This document shows positions 1-7,226 of a stretch of DNA of 7,226 bases, piece after piece. The notes beneath the pieces were generated by a model, which saw only the letters and a program-made list of their open reading frames with translations, did no database searches and was not told the DNA's origin. The position numbers and the translations under genes were made by a program. The stretch lies in contig CATKEA010000070.1 of NCBI GenBank assembly GCA_949746915.1, positions 1 to 7,226 of the forward strand, in the 5' to 3' direction. The stretch is from an uncultured Bacilli bacterium (lineage in GTDB: Bacteria > Bacillota_I > Bacilli_A > RF39 > UBA660). How positions within the stretch are numbered: the stretch's first letter is position 1; the number at the start of each line of letters is the position of its first letter.

Positions 1-30
1 AAATCGTCGCACCAAGTGACGTTAATGATT

Positions 31-60
31 AAATCAATCTGAAATATGATTGATTTTTTT
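31..60 (+). terminator. Rho-independent terminator-like hairpin at the left edge
   Basis: A perfect 9-bp inverted repeat (31-39 aaatcaatc with 48-56 gattgattt) encloses an 8-nt loop, and a T run ends at 60. The stem is AT-rich and therefore weak. It could end transcription entering from the left. One plus-strand frame open from the window edge ends in TAA at 30-32, right at the hairpin, which would suit the tail of an upstream gene. Only nine codons of that frame are visible, so no product is claimed. Confidence 0.55.
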
Positions 61-63
61 GTC

Positions 64-81
64 GACTAAATTAGTCTAGTC
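64..81. promoter_or_regulatory. Small palindrome with tandem half-site upstream of the 90-aa ORF
   Basis: Positions 64-76 read gactaa-a-ttagtc, a perfect 6-bp inverted repeat around one base. The pentamer tagtc is then repeated directly at 77-81. The site lies 20 bp before the start codon at 101 and just before the ribosome site, where a repressor could block transcription. No regulator family is recognised, and a 6-bp palindrome can arise by chance in AT-rich DNA. Confidence 0.25.
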
Positions 82-100
82 AAGAAAGGTGTGATGTGAT

Positions 101-373
101 ATGATTAATATTGTAAAAAAGAAAATCAATATGAGTGATGAACTCAAAACCAAAATTAAATGGTCTTGCAAATTTAGTAAACGACCCTATCAGATTATAG
201 AAGGTTGCTTACGAATTGTGGAGCATACCAATATTGCGTATGTCGAACCACACAAAGTAATTATTGATAATAAGTTATACTTATTCTTCAATGAACAAAC
301 ATATTTTTATTTGGGAAATCTAAAGAATAAAATCCCATTGTCTGAATTATCAGAGTACATAGCAAGGCATTAA
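101..373 (+). CDS. Hypothetical protein, 90 aa
   Basis: I do not recognise this protein. It has a basic N-terminus (KKK at 6-8) and a central and C-terminal half rich in aromatic and beta-forming residues (for example LYLFF and TYFYL around residues 59-70). It has no signal peptide, membrane segment, cysteine pair or obvious helix-turn-helix. The ATG at 101 is preceded by AGAAAGG at 83-89 at a usable distance. The internal ATG at 131 has no ribosome site. The gene stands alone: a terminator-like hairpin lies upstream, and 128 bp with two further hairpins separate it from the recombinase gene. It may be the first gene inside the element or a neighbour outside it. The sequence does not decide. 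Confidence 0.6.
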   Translation: MINIVKKKINMSDELKTKIKWSCKFSKRPYQIIEGCLRIVEHTNIAYVEPHKVIIDNKLYLFFNEQTYFYLGNLKNKIPLSELSEYIARH

Positions 374-396
374 TTGGTGAGTTTACATACTCCCAT

Positions 397-433
397 TATA
401 TTGATTTATTTTGTCGTGTAAATAAACAATATA
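397..433. repeat. Imperfect inverted repeat upstream of the recombinase gene (possible att site or hairpin)
   Basis: The left arm 397-411 pairs with the right arm 420-433 over 14 bp with one bulged A at 404. The 8-nt centre (412-419, tgtcgtgt) is the only G+C-containing part. Large serine recombinases bind partly symmetrical att sites of about 40-50 bp close to their own gene, and this repeat sits about 80 bp before the recombinase start. That placement makes it a candidate for one element end. A plain RNA hairpin ending the 90-aa ORF transcript is an equally good explanation. Confidence 0.3.
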
Positions 434-437
434 ACTC

Positions 438-1629
<1,192 letters not shown>

Positions 1630-2364
1630 CGAGAACGCATTAAAAAGGCCTATACTGCGGGCATTGTAGAAATGGAAGATTTTGCAGAAGATTATAAAGT
1701 CATTGGCGAGAAATTAGAATTACTAGAACAAAAGAAAAATGAAAGTCTTGATTTAGATAATGTTACTTTTAGTCCCCAACAATTGATGGCAGATCGAGAT
1801 ATTGAACGTGAAACAATGATAAGACTTGATACTTTAAACACAACTGTCAAGGCTACTTGGGAAAGCAAAACGAAAGAAGAAAAGCAAGAATTTATATCAA
1901 AGTTTTTGGAATCAGTTATCCTAACTAAAGATAGTAAAAATGAACTGCATATTGAAATGATAAATTTTAGAAAAAGTTATGTTGATATGCTGACGAAATT
2001 GCTTGAAAAAGGTATTTTAGATGTCCTTGTACCTGTTGAAATTGGTGGTAAAGAAGAATTTATGTTAGGCACACCTAATATCAGTAATAGTCAAATACAA
2101 GAATATTTAGATAGATTAAATGAATACTACGAAACAAAACTTTATCATATCTACGAAAGTATTGAGGAAGATACTGGCAATGTGATTGGTGAGTTTACAC
2201 CGAAACCTAACGAAAAGATGATAAGACTACTACCTCTATCGAAAGACAATGGTATCAATATTCAAAAAGATGATGATAAAATAATTTATGGAGTTGTAAC
2301 TTATAATCCTACCAAACCTAAAAATAAAATATTGGAAGGAGCGAGTTATGCAACCTCTAACTAA
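1630..2364 (+). pseudogene. C-terminal remnant of the large serine recombinase
   Basis: This segment lies in the same frame as the upstream catalytic part and carries the rest of the integrase. It has a charged coiled-coil helix (KVIGEKLELLEQKKNES region), the family-typical KTKEEKQEFISKFLESV segment that closes the zinc-ribbon region, and a less conserved tail. An open frame of 230 codons could begin at ATG 1672, but no ribosome-binding sequence stands at a proper distance before it, so separate translation is unlikely. The reading frame shows no further stop up to 2362. This suggests that the nonsense change is recent or that the full product is still under selection. Confidence 0.75.
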
Positions 2365-2590
2365 AGAAAATATCTTAAAGAATCAAGTGAATACGATTGA
2401 ACAATATAAAGTATTAGCCTATCTAAAGCAACAATTTAATACTGATGAAATTAATCTATATTTACTTGATAGATTTACGATAAAACTTATAGATAAAAAC
2501 AATGATATAGGATATTTTAAATATAATTCTAAAACAAAATCAGTAGATTTCTACGAAAGAAATATTAAAAGAAAAGAAATGGAGAGATAA
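2348..2590 (+). CDS. Hypothetical small protein, 80 aa, coupled to the recombinase gene
   Basis: I do not recognise this family. The product is a small, charged, probably soluble protein. Its first half is predicted helical (TIEQYKVLAYLKQQF) and its second half is beta-rich (FTIKLIDKNNDIGYFKY). It has no cysteines, signal peptide or membrane segment. The start is well supported: GGAAGGAG at 2334-2341 lies 6 nt before ATG 2348. The first codons overlap the recombinase 3' end by 17 bp, and tnpV begins 3 bp after its stop, so the three genes form one transcription unit with likely translational coupling. Its place in the mobility module suggests a role in excision or relaxosome function, but nothing in the protein itself shows this. 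Confidence 0.75.
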   Translation: MQPLTKENILKNQVNTIEQYKVLAYLKQQFNTDEINLYLLDRFTIKLIDKNNDIGYFKYNSKTKSVDFYERNIKRKEMER

Positions 2591-2593
2591 AAA

Positions 2594-2944
2594 ATGAAAT
2601 TAAATTATACAAAAGTTGGTGATTATTTATTGCCTAATATTACAGTTAAAAATGAAAATAAAGAGTTAAATAAATATGGTTATTTGCGATTAAACTATCT
2701 GAAAAAAAATAAAAAATATTTATATCAAGAACTTCTAATGAAAGAAAAACTTAACGAACATCTTTTTTCAGTTGGTATAGAAGCCGAAGAAAAAGTAAAT
2801 TTTATAATTCAACAATTAGTCGAATTTGATGGCACAATTAATGAAAAATTGAAGTCTAAAAACGAAATGTTATGGGTACAAAAAATGAATACTTGTAAAA
2901 ATATTGCCGAAGAAATTGTCTTAAATGAGATAGTCTATGTGTAG
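2594..2944 (+). CDS. tnpV: Transposon-encoded protein TnpV
   Basis: The 116-residue product matches the TnpV family known from Tn4451-type elements and their gut relatives. It starts with the family pattern YTKVGDYLLPNI (residues 5-16). It ends with the signature LKSKNEMLWVQKMN followed by AEEIVLNEIVYV (residues 86-116), close to the LKxxNxMxWVxxMN...EIVxNEIIY pattern of relatives. The middle part YGYLRLNYLKKNKKYLYQELL corresponds to the region after the RYLK motif. The length is normal. The role of TnpV is not settled; an excision or regulatory partner of the serine recombinase has been suggested. The start is supported by GGAGAG at 2581-2586. The stop codon TAG lies inside the left arm of the inverted repeat at 2941-2952. 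The protein is intact even though its partner recombinase is interrupted. Confidence 0.88.
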   Translation: MKLNYTKVGDYLLPNITVKNENKELNKYGYLRLNYLKKNKKYLYQELLMKEKLNEHLFSVGIEAEEKVNFIIQQLVEFDGTINEKLKSKNEMLWVQKMNTCKNIAEEIVLNEIVYV

Positions 2945-3006
2945 TTTTTGGTATAAGCAAGCATCGGATTTATACTCCCGCCATAAAATCCACCACCAAA
3001 AACTAC
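2941..3006. repeat. 12-bp inverted repeat between tnpV and the relaxase gene; oriT candidate
   Basis: Positions 2941-2952 (gtagtttttggt) are the exact reverse complement of 2995-3006 (accaaaaactac), with 42 nt between them. Inside, 2966-2971 (ggattt) pairs with 2986-2991 (aaatcc), giving a two-tier stem. Neither arm is followed by a T run in the plus direction, so this is not an ordinary terminator. Origins of transfer of mobilizable elements usually lie just upstream of the relaxase gene and contain inverted repeats beside the nick site. The position, 29 bp before the relaxase start, fits. The nick site itself cannot be told from the sequence. Confidence 0.45.
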
Positions 3007-3034
3007 CCATATCAAATGAAAGGAGAAAATCATT

Positions 3035-4342
3035 TTGGCTACTACAAAAATTTGGAGTATCAAAAATCATTTAGACGTATCTATCAAGTATATCATTAAC
3101 CCAGAAAAGACTATCAATAAAGATTATGACAAGAGTTATTATAATGAGTTAGAAATGACTGGCTATACAGAATACGATTTTAAAAAAGAAAAAATAGAAT
3201 ATGTATCTGCCTTAAATTGTAGTGAAAGTAATCCCTATAAAGATATGCAATTTACAAAAGAACGATATTTTAAAACGGATGGCATTTTAGGTTTTCACGC
3301 TTATCAATCTTTTAAAGAGGGAGAAGTTACTCCAGATGTAGCTCACGAAATTGGAGTTAAACTTGCTGAAGAAATGTGGAGTGATTATGAAGTGGTTGTT
3401 GCAACACACCAAAATACAAATCATATTCATAATCACTTCATTATCAATTCTGTATCTTATCTAACTGGTAAAAAATATAATAGTAATCGTGCTAATTTAG
3501 CAAAGTTAAGACAAATATCGGATTCACTTTGTAACGAATATAATTTAAGCATTGTAAAAGAACGAAATGGTTATGACACAACATACAAATATAAAGTATT
3601 ATCTGATGACTACTACAAAATGGTAAAAGAAGATGTCGATATGGCTATAAGTGAATCACTGGTTATGAAACAATTTAAAGACCGATTAAAGCAAATTGGT
3701 TATCACGCTTATAGTCGTTATGGTGTGATTACTATTTGGAAAGAAGGCTATGACAAAGTTAGATTAGAGCAAGCCTTTGGAAGTGACTATTCCATAGATA
3801 AATTAAATGAACGATTTTATAATGCAAGATATAGAAAGTATAGTCCTATGAGTAATAATGATATTTATAAATCATACTTGCTGAAAACAAATAAGAAGCA
3901 TAAAGGTATATATGGACTTTATTTGTATTATTGTTATCTTTTAAAGGTATTTCCACAGGAACATCCTAAACAATATCTTCCATATTCCATTAGAAAAGAT
4001 ATAAAAGAACTCGATAGAATATCTGAAGAAACAATATTTATGGTTGATAATAAAATTGAAACTTACGACGATCTAGTTGCTTTTAAGCAAGAGAATAACC
4101 AAGAATTAAATATTTTAAAATCAAAAAGAGAAAATCTATGGCGAAAATACCACAGAGCCAAGACTGATGATAAGAAAGACCTTATTCATCAAGAAATACA
4201 GGAATTACAACTGAAAATCAAAGAATTACAAAAGTATAATAAATATTGTGATGGTATAGAAAAACGCAGTAAATCTATCCAAAATAATATAAATGAAATA
4301 GATAATGTTAAGGTAAAAGAAAAAGAGAATGTTAGGTACTAG
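3035..4342 (+). CDS. Relaxase / mobilization nuclease (MobA/VirD2-type, TnpZ-like), 435 aa
   Basis: Relaxases nick one strand at oriT, stay bound to the 5' end through a tyrosine and pilot the strand into a recipient through a helper conjugation channel. The N-terminal domain (about residues 1-165) shows the family motifs. Tyr19 in KYIINPEKT is the likely nucleophile, matching the YxxNPxKT motif of Tn4451-type relaxases. GFHAYQSFKEGEVTP lies at 86-100. The metal-binding histidine triad lies in THQNTNHIHNHFIINS (His125, His130, His132, with His134 after it). The C-terminal third (about 330-430) is a long charged coiled coil. The start is TTG 3035, with AAAGGAG at 3019-3025 at a proper distance and no ATG nearby in frame. 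The length is normal and the gene intact. No MobC-like partner is seen. The stop overlaps that of the converging regulator gene. Confidence 0.9.
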   Translation: MATTKIWSIKNHLDVSIKYIINPEKTINKDYDKSYYNELEMTGYTEYDFKKEKIEYVSALNCSESNPYKDMQFTKERYFKTDGILGFHAYQSFKEGEVTPDVAHEIGVKLAEEMWSDYEVVVATHQNTNHIHNHFIINSVSYLTGKKYNSNRANLAKLRQISDSLCNEYNLSIVKERNGYDTTYKYKVLSDDYYKMVKEDVDMAISESLVMKQFKDRLKQIGYHAYSRYGVITIWKEGYDKVRLEQAFGSDYSIDKLNERFYNARYRKYSPMSNNDIYKSYLLKTNKKHKGIYGLYLYYCYLLKVFPQEHPKQYLPYSIRKDIKELDRISEETIFMVDNKIETYDDLVAFKQENNQELNILKSKRENLWRKYHRAKTDDKKDLIHQEIQELQLKIKELQKYNKYCDGIEKRSKSIQNNINEIDNVKVKEKENVRY

Positions 4343-4367
4343 GAGTTTAAAAAACTCCCTTTGTACC
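4335..4367. other. Hairpin at the convergent gene ends, with a shared CTAG stop
   Basis: The palindrome CTAG at 4339-4342 provides TAG for the relaxase on the plus strand and TAG for the response regulator on the minus strand. Around it, ggtac (4335-4339) pairs with gtacc (4363-4367), and ggagttt (4342-4348) pairs with aaactcc (4352-4358) around a 3-nt loop. The result is one nested stem read from either strand. No long T run follows on either side, so it is at best a weak bidirectional terminator. It also encodes the last residues of the regulator (GSFLNS). Confidence 0.45.
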
Positions 4368-4989
4368 CAATTCCCTTTATAGTTATAATCTTAAATTCCT
4401 TAACTATATCTATTTTTTTTCGTATCCTATTTATATGAGTTCTAAGTGTATTATCACAAATATCAAAATTATCTTCCCAAATAGTGTCAATTAAAAATTC
4501 TTTAGTAAATAATTGATTAGGTCGGTTAAATAGCAATTCTAATAACTGAAATTCCTTTTTAGTAAAAATAATCGTTTTATCATAGTAAATAAGAGAATAA
4601 TTGCTAATATCAATAGTTAAATAACCTATAATAGGTAATTTGCGAATTTGATGAAATAATCTTCTTATTCTAAAATCTAATTCTAACAAATCGAGTGATT
4701 TAGTCATATATTCATCAATATCACACTGAAATAGTCTACCATCAAATTTATTTGATATAAGAAATATTTGAATATAATTATTTATTTCTTTTATGTAGTT
4801 AATAAATTCCTTTATATCTGTACTAATTATTGTATAATCAAAGATAATTAAATCTATTCTTGTTTTATTTAAAATACTGCATACTTCTTTTTCTCTTTTA
4901 GCAATATAAACTTCATAATCACTCTTGAAATAATCATATATTCCATATCTAACTTCTGGATTATCATCTAATACAAGTATTTTAAACAC
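4339..4989 (-). CDS. OmpR/PhoB-family response regulator without adjacent sensor kinase, 216 aa
   Basis: This is a two-component regulator with a receiver domain (about 1-112) and a C-terminal winged-helix DNA-binding domain (about 120-213). All receiver key residues are present: Asp8 and Asp9 for metal, Asp51 as phosphate acceptor, Ser79 as switch residue and Lys97. The surroundings are diverged, with FDYTI in place of the usual DxxMP and TKS in place of TKP. The DNA-binding part shows FTKKEFQLLELLF, the recognition helix region NTLRTHINRIRKKI and the wing IKGIGYKG. The start is GTG 4989, 9 nt after AAGGAG (complement of 4999-5004). An ATG closer to that site is out of frame. No kinase gene is in the window. 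The terminator of the upstream hydrolase/KTR operon ends only about 20 bp before the start, so expression may depend on read-through. Its targets are unknown. Confidence 0.88.
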   Translation of the reverse strand: MFKILVLDDNPEVRYGIYDYFKSDYEVYIAKREKEVCSILNKTRIDLIIFDYTIISTDIKEFINYIKEINNYIQIFLISNKFDGRLFQCDIDEYMTKSLDLLELDFRIRRLFHQIRKLPIIGYLTIDISNYSLIYYDKTIIFTKKEFQLLELLFNRPNQLFTKEFLIDTIWEDNFDICDNTLRTHINRIRKKIDIVKEFKIITIKGIGYKGSFLNS

Positions 4990-5010
4990 CTTTTCATTCT
5001 CCTTATTTTA

Positions 5011-5063
5011 ACAAATAAAAAGAGCCAACAAGTATGAAATTATCTTCATAGTTCATTGGCTCT
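5011..5063 (-). terminator. Rho-independent terminator of the hydrolase/KTR operon
   Basis: Read on the minus strand, an 8-bp stem forms between agagccaa (complement of 5056-5063) and ttggctct (complement of 5021-5028), followed by ctttttatttgt. An inner 6-bp stem (5033-5038 with 5045-5050) extends the structure. It begins 4 bp after the stop of the KTR gene and ends just before the ribosome site of the response regulator, so it either insulates that gene or acts as an attenuator for it. Confidence 0.85.
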
Positions 5064-5067
5064 GCAT

Positions 5068-5241
5068 CTATGCGTCTGGCTCTACAACTTTTTTAGTTTT
5101 TAAATCTTTAACTTCTATCAAACTTTCCTTTTTACATTTTGGACAATATAGAGGAAAGTTTTTAAGTTCTGTATCTTCTCGAACTTTGATACGAGTTTTA
5201 CTATTACAAATCGGACATAATATCCATTGTGTATCTTTCAT
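5068..5241 (-). CDS. Cysteine-rich KTR domain protein (small zinc ribbon), 57 aa
   Basis: The product is a small zinc-ribbon protein with two CPxC knuckles (Cys9, Cys12, Cys33, Cys36) and the naming motif KTR at 15-17. It shows the family-typical stretches WILCPIC, REDTELKNFPLYCPKCK and a C-terminal EPDA. Members of this family are common in Bacillota on mobile elements, often beside resistance or transfer genes, and their function is not known. Zinc binding is inferred from the cysteines. I chose ATG 5241, preceded by AAGTGAG at a suitable distance. A TTG at 5259 would add six residues (MKVSDY), but it lacks a good ribosome site and the family usually begins a few residues before the WILCP motif. 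It lies 35 bp downstream of the second hydrolase and probably shares its transcript, ending at the hairpin 5063-5011. Confidence 0.85.
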   Translation of the reverse strand: MKDTQWILCPICNSKTRIKVREDTELKNFPLYCPKCKKESLIEVKDLKTKKVVEPDA

Positions 5242-5276
5242 ATAATCGCTCACTTTCAATAAATTCTTGTAAAATA

Positions 5277-6233
5277 TTAAAAGTTTTTCTCTATGTCTTG
5301 ATAAAGACTATTATTATTTATTTCTGCATTTTCACCAATAAATGCAGTTCCTGCTTCATTATCATTTTGAAGATAATGCATAAACCAAGCAGTAACATAT
5401 CCATCTGCATAATATAACATTTCTCCGTGATCGGCGTCATTTCTTATGGCTAAAACTTTTGACACATCATTAGAGATATTATTATAAGTTTTCTTTAAAC
5501 TTTCTAAAGGTGAAATCTTTTTATCTGTATCGCCATTGGACGCTATCATAAGCGTATTTGTTTTGATTAAAGAAGAATCACTTTCCCACAAAAACGCCTT
5601 TGCAATATCTGTTTCTGTGCTAGAAAGTATTACTGCTGCTTTATATATATCAGAATGTTTATGGTCTGTTATGGCATTTATAACTCCTATGCCACCTTGA
5701 GAATGCCCAGTTACTCCTATTTTATCCATATCAATTTTATTATAGAAAATATTTTCTTTTCCATCTTCTTTATACTCGTTTATAAATTCTAAATATTTAA
5801 CTGACATCTCGGCTGAAAAACCATTCCAAGCATATTCTTCTTCTGTTGCTATAGTGATAAATCCCCAAGAAGCCATATGTTTTTGCAGAGCAGAATATTT
5901 ACTACCTTTTATACCAGTCCCATTAACAAATACAACAACTGGTAATTTATTCATAGATTTCATATCTTTAGGATAATAGATTTCAAATTTTTTAAATGAC
6001 ATCATTGCTCCTGCTTCATAATAATCTACTTCGTGGTTACCCATTTTTAAATATTTGGCTTCAATATCTCCACCAGTTTTTATTTTTTCTGTATAATCAT
6101 TTGGAACTGAAGGTATTTTTGAAAGAAGAACACCACACCCTTTTAGTACAATTAAAACTATAAGAATTATTATTGCAATTTTACCCATAACACCACTTAC
6201 TTTCTTTTCATTTTTTATATTACTATTTTCCAT
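5277..6233 (-). CDS. Membrane-anchored alpha/beta hydrolase (dienelactone hydrolase/chlorophyllase-like), 318 aa
   Basis: This is an alpha/beta-hydrolase-fold enzyme, probably an esterase. A short charged N-terminus is followed by a strongly hydrophobic segment (about residues 17-38, KIAIIILIVLIVLKGCGVLL), which should anchor it with the catalytic domain outside. Cys33 sits in LKGC, but Lys at the -2 position makes a lipobox unlikely. The catalytic domain shows an NGTG oxyanion segment (104-107), the nucleophile elbow GHSQGG with Ser178, an acidic residue in ASNGDTD (Asp235 or Asp237) and His269 in DADHGEM. GHSQGG and the general layout resemble chlorophyllase/PET-hydrolase-like and dienelactone-hydrolase-like families. 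The substrate is unknown. ATG 6233 follows AAAGGAG (complement of 6239-6245), which overlaps the stop of the preceding hydrolase gene. The two are therefore in one operon, with coupled translation likely. Confidence 0.85.
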   Translation of the reverse strand: MENSNIKNEKKVSGVMGKIAIIILIVLIVLKGCGVLLSKIPSVPNDYTEKIKTGGDIEAKYLKMGNHEVDYYEAGAMMSFKKFEIYYPKDMKSMNKLPVVVFVNGTGIKGSKYSALQKHMASWGFITIATEEEYAWNGFSAEMSVKYLEFINEYKEDGKENIFYNKIDMDKIGVTGHSQGGIGVINAITDHKHSDIYKAAVILSSTETDIAKAFLWESDSSLIKTNTLMIASNGDTDKKISPLESLKKTYNNISNDVSKVLAIRNDADHGEMLYYADGYVTAWFMHYLQNDNEAGTAFIGENAEINNNSLYQDIEKNF

Positions 6234-6243
6234 ACATACTCCT

Positions 6244-7212
6244 TTATTTCACAGACATATATTTATCAAGATATTCAATGATTTTTTTCATATATTCTAT
6301 TGATTGTTTATTATCATTTTGTAGTCCGTGTCCTGAATGTTCAAATACAATGTAATCGTGAGGCACATTATATTCAGTTAATTTTTTATCTAATCTTACA
6401 GAGCCTAAATATGGTTGAACTGTATCATACTTGCCATAGGCTAAAAGAGTGGGTACTGTATTTTCATCAACGAATGCAAGTGCTGATATATCTTTTACTG
6501 CTTCATCATAGGCTTCAGTTCCTAACATATCTACAGTTATTTCCTTTCCTGCCATTACTCCAAATAAACCTGCTGCTCCCTTTCTTGCTTCATCTGTATC
6601 TTTGTCAAATCCATAATTAGTCCAATCACTCGGATAAAAACTTGATGGTCCTACACCCTCAAATACCATTTTTACAGGTACTGGTGCCTCATCTTTATCT
6701 CTATAAGCATATAATAGTGCCAAACATCCTCCTGCTGATCCTCCTGACATTGCCATCTTATCAATGTTATAACCTAATTTCTTTGCTTCTTCTATAACTA
6801 CTGGAATAGCGCTTTTTATTTCCATTGATTGAGTATATACCGATTTGTCATTTTCATCAGTTCTTAAAGTATAATTGATTCCTACTGCTACATAACCTTT
6901 AGCACATAGCCACTTAAGCATTTCGACATCATCTTGTTTATCTCCAGTAGTAAATCCTCCTGCGTGAAGATATACTACTAATCCATAATTTTCTTTTGTA
7001 TTATCTTTTGGCAAATATAAATCAAACTTATTGGCTTCTCCATCTCCATAAGCAATGTCTTTATGAATATCACCTATTTTTGATTCATCATATTTATTTA
7101 ACTCTCTTAATTCTTTTGGTTGTATTTGTTTAGATAATATTCCACCAACAAATGCAACAACAAAAATTAAAATACACAATAATATAGACACTTTCTTTTC
7201 TCCTTTTTTCAT
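6244..7212 (-). CDS. Membrane-anchored carboxylesterase-type alpha/beta hydrolase (HSL/NlhH-like), 322 aa
   Basis: This is a carboxylesterase of the hormone-sensitive-lipase-like group. Residues 8-26 (VSILLCILIFVVAFVGGIL) form a signal anchor after a basic start (KKGEKK), so the enzyme should sit on the outer face of the membrane or be released after cleavage. The oxyanion motif is LHAGGF (82-87, the HGG-type motif with Ala for Gly). The nucleophile elbow is GGSAGG with Ser159, the acid is Asp263 in YGKYDTVQP and the base is His295 in HSGHGLQND. All triad members are present and the length is normal. ATG 7212 has a near-perfect ribosome site GGAGGT (complement of 7221-7226) 8 nt upstream. It is the first visible gene of the minus-strand operon, though others may precede it beyond the window. 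It differs in motif set from the following hydrolase, so the pair is not a recent duplication. The substrate is unknown, with short acyl or acetyl esters plausible. Confidence 0.87.
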   Translation of the reverse strand: MKKGEKKVSILLCILIFVVAFVGGILSKQIQPKELRELNKYDESKIGDIHKDIAYGDGEANKFDLYLPKDNTKENYGLVVYLHAGGFTTGDKQDDVEMLKWLCAKGYVAVGINYTLRTDENDKSVYTQSMEIKSAIPVVIEEAKKLGYNIDKMAMSGGSAGGCLALLYAYRDKDEAPVPVKMVFEGVGPSSFYPSDWTNYGFDKDTDEARKGAAGLFGVMAGKEITVDMLGTEAYDEAVKDISALAFVDENTVPTLLAYGKYDTVQPYLGSVRLDKKLTEYNVPHDYIVFEHSGHGLQNDNKQSIEYMKKIIEYLDKYMSVK

Positions 7213-7226
7213 AGAAAATTACCTCC

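Noticed and set aside
1672..2364. The recombinase C-terminal part as an independently translated protein from ATG 1672.
   Set aside because: No ribosome site stands before it, the conserved helix starts upstream of that ATG, and the frame is shared with the catalytic part.
5006..5040. Promoter for the response regulator using a TAAAAT-like -10.
   Set aside because: The possible -35 elements are poor and overlap the terminator stem, and transcription would begin inside or at the ribosome site.
5229..5417. Plus-strand open frame of 62 codons.
   Set aside because: It lies antisense to the KTR and hydrolase genes, has low-complexity hydrophobic content, no ribosome site and no family resemblance.
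6300..6620. Plus-strand open frame of 106 codons.
   Set aside because: It lies antisense inside a well-supported esterase gene. Its Leu/His/Gln-rich composition is what the complementary strand of that gene gives.

Overview
The window is AT-rich (about 30% G+C by eye) and has AGGAGG-type ribosome sites, short spacers, GTG and TTG starts and U-tailed hairpins. This fits a low-G+C Bacillota, most likely a gut clostridial or erysipelotrichial lineage. No host housekeeping gene fixes the species. The content is that of an integrative mobilizable element of the Tn4451-like kind: a large serine recombinase, TnpV, a histidine-triad relaxase and cargo.

Layout. Positions 1-100 hold a short leader with a terminator hairpin and a small palindrome. 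Next comes an unrecognised 90-aa ORF (101-373), then a 128-bp spacer rich in hairpins. The mobility module follows on the plus strand. It starts with a large serine recombinase gene (511-2364) broken by one in-frame TAA at 1627-1629. An unrecognised 80-aa ORF overlaps its 3' end (2348-2590). Then come a tnpV gene (2594-2944), a 90-bp gap whose 12-bp inverted repeat makes it an oriT candidate, and a relaxase gene with a TTG start (3035-4342). The minus strand carries the rest and is read right to left: two membrane-anchored alpha/beta hydrolases (7212-6244 and 6233-5277), a small cysteine-rich KTR zinc-ribbon protein (5241-5068), a strong terminator (5063-5011), and an OmpR-type response regulator with no sensor kinase beside it (4989-4339). 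The regulator and relaxase genes converge and share the palindrome CTAG for both stop codons.

How it may work together. The recombinase would excise and integrate the element, TnpV is a conserved companion of such recombinases, and the relaxase would nick an origin for transfer using a helper conjugation system. No MobC-like accessory protein or type IV secretion gene is visible. The nonsense codon removes the C-terminal coiled-coil part of the recombinase, so the element is probably locked in place unless the stop is suppressed or complemented. The hydrolase-hydrolase-KTR operon looks like cargo acting at the cell envelope. The regulator lies just behind that operon's terminator and may be expressed by read-through. 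Neither end of the element can be fixed from this window. I see no clear novel defence or other new system. The most unusual items are the broken recombinase, the hairpins before it, the oriT candidate, and the anchored-hydrolase/KTR/regulator cluster.
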